Below, piece by piece: positions 59,244-64,000 of a stretch of DNA of 64,000 nt. Made by a program: the position numbers and the translations under genes. Numbering within the stretch: position 1 is the first letter of the stretch; every line of letters begins with the position of its first letter. This DNA comes from Omphiscola glabra (lineage: Eukaryota > Mollusca > Gastropoda > Lymnaeidae): assembly GCA_964017045.1 (NCBI GenBank), contig OZ024794.1, positions 49,915,013 through 49,979,012 on the forward strand, read 5' to 3'. The notes beneath the pieces are model-generated. The model made no database searches, was not told the origin of the DNA, and saw only the letters and a list, made by a program, of their open reading frames with translations.

Positions 59244-59429
59244 CAGTTGCGTAGCGAGCTTAACTCGCGCCCGGGGCACAATACCTTTTTAGCGCCCCCC
59301 AATACCTTTTTAGCGCCCCCCATTCGAAAACCATACAATATTATAGTAAAATATACCATTTGGCGCCCCTTTGTGACTAGCGCCCGGGGCATGATGCCCC
59401 CCTTGCCCCCCCCCCTCACTACGCCACTG
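59244..59429 (+). mobile_element. hAT-type MITE, family A, copy 5
   Basis: 186-bp copy with exact 8-bp target duplication gttatgat (59236-59243 and 59430-59437). The left terminus is CAGTTGCGTAG. It lies only about 1 kb from copy 4 and in the opposite orientation. Confidence 0.9.
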
Positions 59430-59738
59430 GTTATGATCTAATTATTCCGCACCTAAAGAGTTGCAGAAATCAACGAGAAATATTGCATACTAACGCTTCA
59501 TTAGATTTAATGACAATAAAAAGAGAAACAAAATGATAATACAGAGAATGATAAAGCGGTTGAGGGTTAATAGAGGTGGGGGTGTGAGAGTGGCTGAAAG
59601 AGGTTAACTGTAGCAGAGGAAAGATGGAAGGTAGATAGAAGAGGGACACGTTGTTTGATGTCGATCTAGGAGGAGGGAGATAGAAGGGGACGCTTCATGT
59701 TACCTTGGTTTGATGAATGTCGAACATAGGAGAGGGAT

Positions 59739-59850
59739 GTTTGTATAGAATTGTGAATGAAGGTCAATCACGTGAGAGGCATTTTTGTATAGAATTGTTA
59801 ATTAAGGTAAATCATAAGAAAAAGAATGTTTGTATAGAATTGTGAAGAAG
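59739..59850. repeat. Degenerate tandem repeat, 3 copies
   Basis: GTTTGTATAGAATTGTGAAT/TTTTGTATAGAATTGTTAAT cores at intervals of about 43-50 bases. Confidence 0.65.
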
Positions 59851-62800
59851 AGTTGTTCAGCAGATAATAGCTTGGGTGTTGAGGACACAGTGTGTTATAG
59901 TTTATAGATCTGGTCATATGTTACACAGATTATAGACTGGGTTGTTTATATTGTAGACGCAGTGTTGTATAAATGAATAGAATATACATTTGTTGACGTA
60001 GCCACTATGTTACCGTTGCGTACCGTTATGGTTTTGAAGATTTAATCTGTTTTAATATGTTGGCTCGTATAACGAACACTATGAAACAAAAGACAGAGAA
60101 AAACAGTATGCAAGGAAAAAGGATACCAAAGCTAGTGATGCCAACTATGTTTAATTTAAAGAATATAAATTAATCTCTACACAAATACCAATTTGAGTAT
60201 AGAGGCCAAAAAAACAACTATCAAATTACAGCGGGTGAAAAAGGTACACTCCTCAAATACAAATATTAATTTACACACACACACAATTTTATAATGTCTC
60301 GTAAGCAAAAATCGCTCCCCCCGTTCTCTCTATCTATCGCACTCTGACTATCTAATTCTATCTGCTAAGAAACCGGACAGTCTATTTATAGAAAGCAAAT
60401 CAGAACGCTCAAATACAGAAACTCTGGAGATGGCGTCACCTTATGGCATCACCTAATGGCATCACCTAATGGCATTCTTTAGAATAAATAGAACGCTTGA
60501 GAATGTAAACAATCTTTTCCCGGCCAAGAAATGGGCGGGTACGGGATGACACATCACATTTACGCGGTGACGTCAAGATCAAGGCGATACGAATGGTAGA
60601 GAATCGGCAGTGTTTAAAATTAGCTCTTCGCGTGCTATGCTATGCGCTACTATAACAGTTACATATATTATAGGTTGGTTGAAGAGCAATAGATCAGTGA
60701 ATAATTGGGTAACGAATGAACAGTGCTCTATAGAGCTATAGATTAATGAATGTCTGGGTGAAGAAGAAACAGTGGAAAATAAAGTATAGATTATAGTTCG
60801 GATGATTAGGTGTTATATAGATAGTGTGTGATGCAGACACAGCAATATGTAAGCTTCTGGTGATGCCAGGCCATCTAATATGAGCGATGTATGTATGTAT
60901 ATATATATATATAAGAATTACGACGATCAATGAAGGTGACCGTTTTAAAAACGAGTTCAATTACGGGTATTAAGTATGGGGGGTGGGGTATTTGCAGGTC
61001 AGAGAAGTCTTGTTAAAGATAATAGAAGTAATGTCAGAAGAAAAGAAAAAGAAGAAAAAAACTGCCTGGTTTGGGGGGGGGGGGGGGGGCAGGTTTGTGG
61101 AAAAATGTGTTTGATGCTAAGAAGACACATCCATTAGCCCCATCTGGGATCATGTCTTGATATTGTCAACAGCCGCACCAGATGATCTCAGTTATGGAAA
61201 GAATTTTCATTTTTTCAAGTGAAAAATAGTTTGCTCACTTTTTTTTGTTTACAAATCAGATCTCATCGCTAAATGTTGGCCTCCTTCTGTTGCTGAGTGT
61301 TTTATTGGCGTCTCTCACAAATATTTCACTCAGTTCTCCGTTGGGATTTCAAATGCTTTGAATCTAAATATGCAGTTAATTTTGCTATAAAGCAGTTAGC
61401 TGCGAACTGTATAAAAATAATTTGCTGACCTTAACAAAAAAATAATTTAAAAAAATTATAATAACAATAATTGTCAAAAATATAAAAAAATAACCACTTT
61501 CATTAATGTTCACAAGATGTCATAAAAAGTGAATATCAAACACATCTTAATGGCAGCTTTCGAAACTTGAACTATTTTCCTAATTTAAACCAAAAAAGTT
61601 GGCAATCTAATTTCCCAGCATCAAATTTCTTATCAAACACTGCAAATATTGTGCAACGTGTTTCATCCCTTGGTAATCCGATTCAATATTTCCTTTAAAC
61701 AAAATTGCCCTGATCCCATGGAAAATAGCGCCAGCTATTCTGGTGTGTCTGGCTACACGCTGGTTGTTGTTAGAGTCAACTACCTCCACTAGAGGAGAGG
61801 GGGGAGGGGACGAAAGGATGACAGAATATGATACAACAAGATGGGGTAAGATAAACCGAGCAGATCTTGGATTGCTTACGGTGCCTTAGCTAGGATTTAA
61901 GTCTTCAGAGTCGGGGGTTACAATTTTACTCTGTAGTTGGCCAAAAATGTTGCCCCTCCACATAAATCAAAAAAGTGCCGCCCGGGGTGCTCCCCTCAGC
62001 ACCCCCCCTTTTGCACGCCATTGGTTGCAGTATAAAGAGATTCGAGAGTCCCGATTTTTTTAAAAATCGGTTTATGTCAAGCACGTGAGACTGATGTTTT
62101 CACAGTGATGTGATACACTGCCCGAGGAAGTGCAACCCATTGTATTAAGAATAATTTTAAAAAATATGTTAATTGCAAATATGATAATGATAAACTAGTA
62201 ATAAGATTTTTCCAATCATTTCTAAGGTGGCAAATGTTGTATCATTTAGGAAATAAAATTTTAGCCAACGTTTTGTTGTTGTAGTTGTATTATCTGAGGC
62301 AGTACGTAACCCTACCAAATGGCAGGATGTTTGTGTACTTCTGAAATTGCTTTCTTTGGATGTAATAGATTTCAGTTGTAGAGTGAGCGGTCTTGAAATG
62401 AATGTAATGCTGTTGCTGTGCATGAGACATGATTTGTTATTAGCATGTAATCAAACTTAATGTCGAAATACATCCAGCAGCTAATGGAGGGATTCCATAC
62501 AATTTCGTCTACCCTCCCCCGGCCCCCACCCGGCCCCAACCCCCCAGCTTCTACACCATCGAATTAATTACATGTAAACGTTTAAACATAATGGCTAAAA
62601 GAAAGTAATAGGTATAGCTGACGTAAGTTTTTTTTTTATAAAGTGAAGGAAGAACTGCAAAAAAAATTTTCAATTACAAGAGTGTTGGACTGCGATAATG
62701 CTCTCAACTAGATTAATAAGACACAAATAATTTGTGTAAATAAAACAATATAGGTTAAGCTTTAATAATGATTACACAGAGTACAAATGCAGACGTTTCG

Positions 62801-62930
62801 GCAAATTCTTTCATCAGTAAACTTTGCTTTATTTACGTAAATTGTTTGTGTCTTATTAATCTTATTTGTCAGTGGCACTTAGAGAACGCAGAGCTCAATC
62901 GCTCTTATTAAAACTGTAGTAAAATACCAA

Positions 62931-62939
<9 letters not shown>
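59851..62939. other. No gene seen in 3 kb
   Basis: AT-rich; TA repeat near 60899-60912, G17 at 61073-61089. The sequence at 61940-62030 (GTGCCGCCCGGGGTGCTCCC and GCACGCCATTG) resembles a decayed hAT-type end. A 60-codon minus frame (61607-61789) is unsupported. Confidence 0.45.
60431..60476. repeat. ~14-bp tandem repeat, 3 copies
   Basis: Unit GGCATCACCTAATG. Confidence 0.75.

Positions 62940-62978
<39 letters not shown>
62940..62978. repeat. (CT)19 microsatellite
   Basis: Pure CT run preceded by C9-10; complement encodes a false Arg-Glu repeat. Confidence 0.9.
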
Positions 62979-62980
<2 letters not shown>

Positions 62981-64000
62981 TTCTACATCAGTACTAAAGC
63001 AACATTTCCGCATTTTTGAATTGGTAAGAATACGAAGGTCAAGGCCACACATCTGTAGTACTATTGCTGGTAGATTTGTAGTGTACCTCTCCAATAGCAG
63101 TACACCGTCATTGCAGGTCACCTCTAATGTAGTGCGATTTCTACAGTACCATTCTAGAAGTAAGATTCTCCGCCGCCTTCAAACTGAAGTCCTCATCTTA
63201 CTCCACGTGGAAAGTAACACAGCATTGATAACAGAGTCGCCGTTGTTCTCATAATCTTATTGTCCACCATCTCAACACGTTTCATTATTCAATCCTCCAT
63301 ACGACGTCATATTTTCGCGCTGATCAAATTCCCTTCCCCCATTATAATCCGAATAATCGAATAAGATTTTCCTGGGGTGGTGGAGCGCGGTCTCAGAGAT
63401 TTCCCGAAAACGAATTCTGCCCACTGGACGGATCACACTTTTACTGTTAGTACGCTGGACACAGGGACACAGTCTTTTTACATCAACCTTTCTCGGACTT
63501 TACAGGACAAGAAAACCGAGTAGTAACGATTCTGAAAATGTATAAAATCGTAATTTTTTAAAAGGATGCGTCTTGATATGGTGGATTGGCTGGGGGGGGG
63601 GGGGGCGGACGCGGCCAATTCCATAATCATATCCTTGTCATATCCTTAATCATGTCCCCGAACGCATCCATGACCCGCCCGAAAACTGGGTCAAAAATTA
63701 TCACGGCACCAGGACAGGGAGGACAATGTATGAAGGCAAAAAGGGAGGATTTGGTATCAGCTCTGTTCGACTGCTCCCCCCCCCCCACCCCCAAATTCCA
63801 ACTGAGGGCCGAGTGAAAGTAATGTTCGGTAATTGAATTACATTTAAACATTTCTCCTTGTTCCATGCCCTCCATAGTGACAATGACCCTGCCTCAAAAC
63901 TCAGCAGCTGTCAGTTATCATCTTTTGTTGTTGCAAAAAAAAACAAAAAACATTTGCTCAGCTGACCAAATTTCTTTTAATTTTTTAAGCTCTTTAAAAG
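62979..64000. other. No gene seen
   Basis: G-rich 63592-63605 and C-rich 63776-63791 runs; opposing frames through them are not credible. Confidence 0.5.

Overview
The window looks like non-coding DNA from an animal nuclear genome. It is AT-rich, nearly gene-free, and crowded with minisatellites, microsatellites, homopolymers and short transposable-element copies. The few genes I can suggest are split by GT-AG introns. The lineage is an inference. A SPIN-type hAT element, tRNA-like SINE heads, a mariner pseudogene, a LINE remnant and dense G/C homopolymers together fit a mollusc, perhaps a freshwater gastropod, but nothing here proves it.

Genes. The only convincing protein-coding gene lies at 13376-14806 (+). 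It has two exons, a consensus GTAAGT donor, three in-frame candidate acceptors, a stop at 14804-14806 and a poly(A) signal at 15024-15029. It would encode a protein of about 261-266 residues with an acidic N-terminal region, a charged helix, one membrane span and a cysteine-rich, basic tail. I do not recognise the family. Weaker candidates are a signal-peptide-like exon at 25501-25560 (+), a coding-like block at 24600-24740 (strand unclear), and open frames on the minus strand at 44179-44676, 54249-54626 and 58365-58610.

Mobile elements. Five copies of one ~187-bp hAT-type MITE (3169, 32655, 35518, 58077, 59244) are each flanked by a different, perfect 8-bp target duplication. A SPIN-like non-autonomous hAT element lies at 50210-50392. 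A full-length but broken mariner-type transposase runs from 8131 to 9235 (+), and a LINE fragment from 36236 to 36800 (-). Other elements are a 180-bp inverted-repeat element (6626-6805), a dispersed unclassified family with five copies, two tRNA-like SINE heads, a LINE/SINE 3' tail (51300-51375) and short hairpin repeats.

Tandem repeats. There are more than twenty unrelated arrays. The largest are a 31-bp array with higher-order structure (29558-30509), a 37-bp array (56311-57022), a GATA-rich tract (37574-38280), a purine tract (30942-31262), a 7 x 47-bp array (34300-34628) and a 37-bp array inside a transposable element (53289-53619). Most long open frames in the window are only translations of these arrays.

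Layout: 1-13 kb repeats and transposon relics; 13.1-15.1 kb the gene; 15-27 kb mostly anonymous sequence with weak exon candidates; 28-31 kb large arrays; 32-38 kb MITEs, LINE and GATA tract; 40-48 kb small arrays and one orphan frame; 50-60 kb SPIN, nested repeats, the 37-bp array and two MITEs; 60-64 kb anonymous. I see no rRNA, CRISPR, operon or intact tRNA gene.
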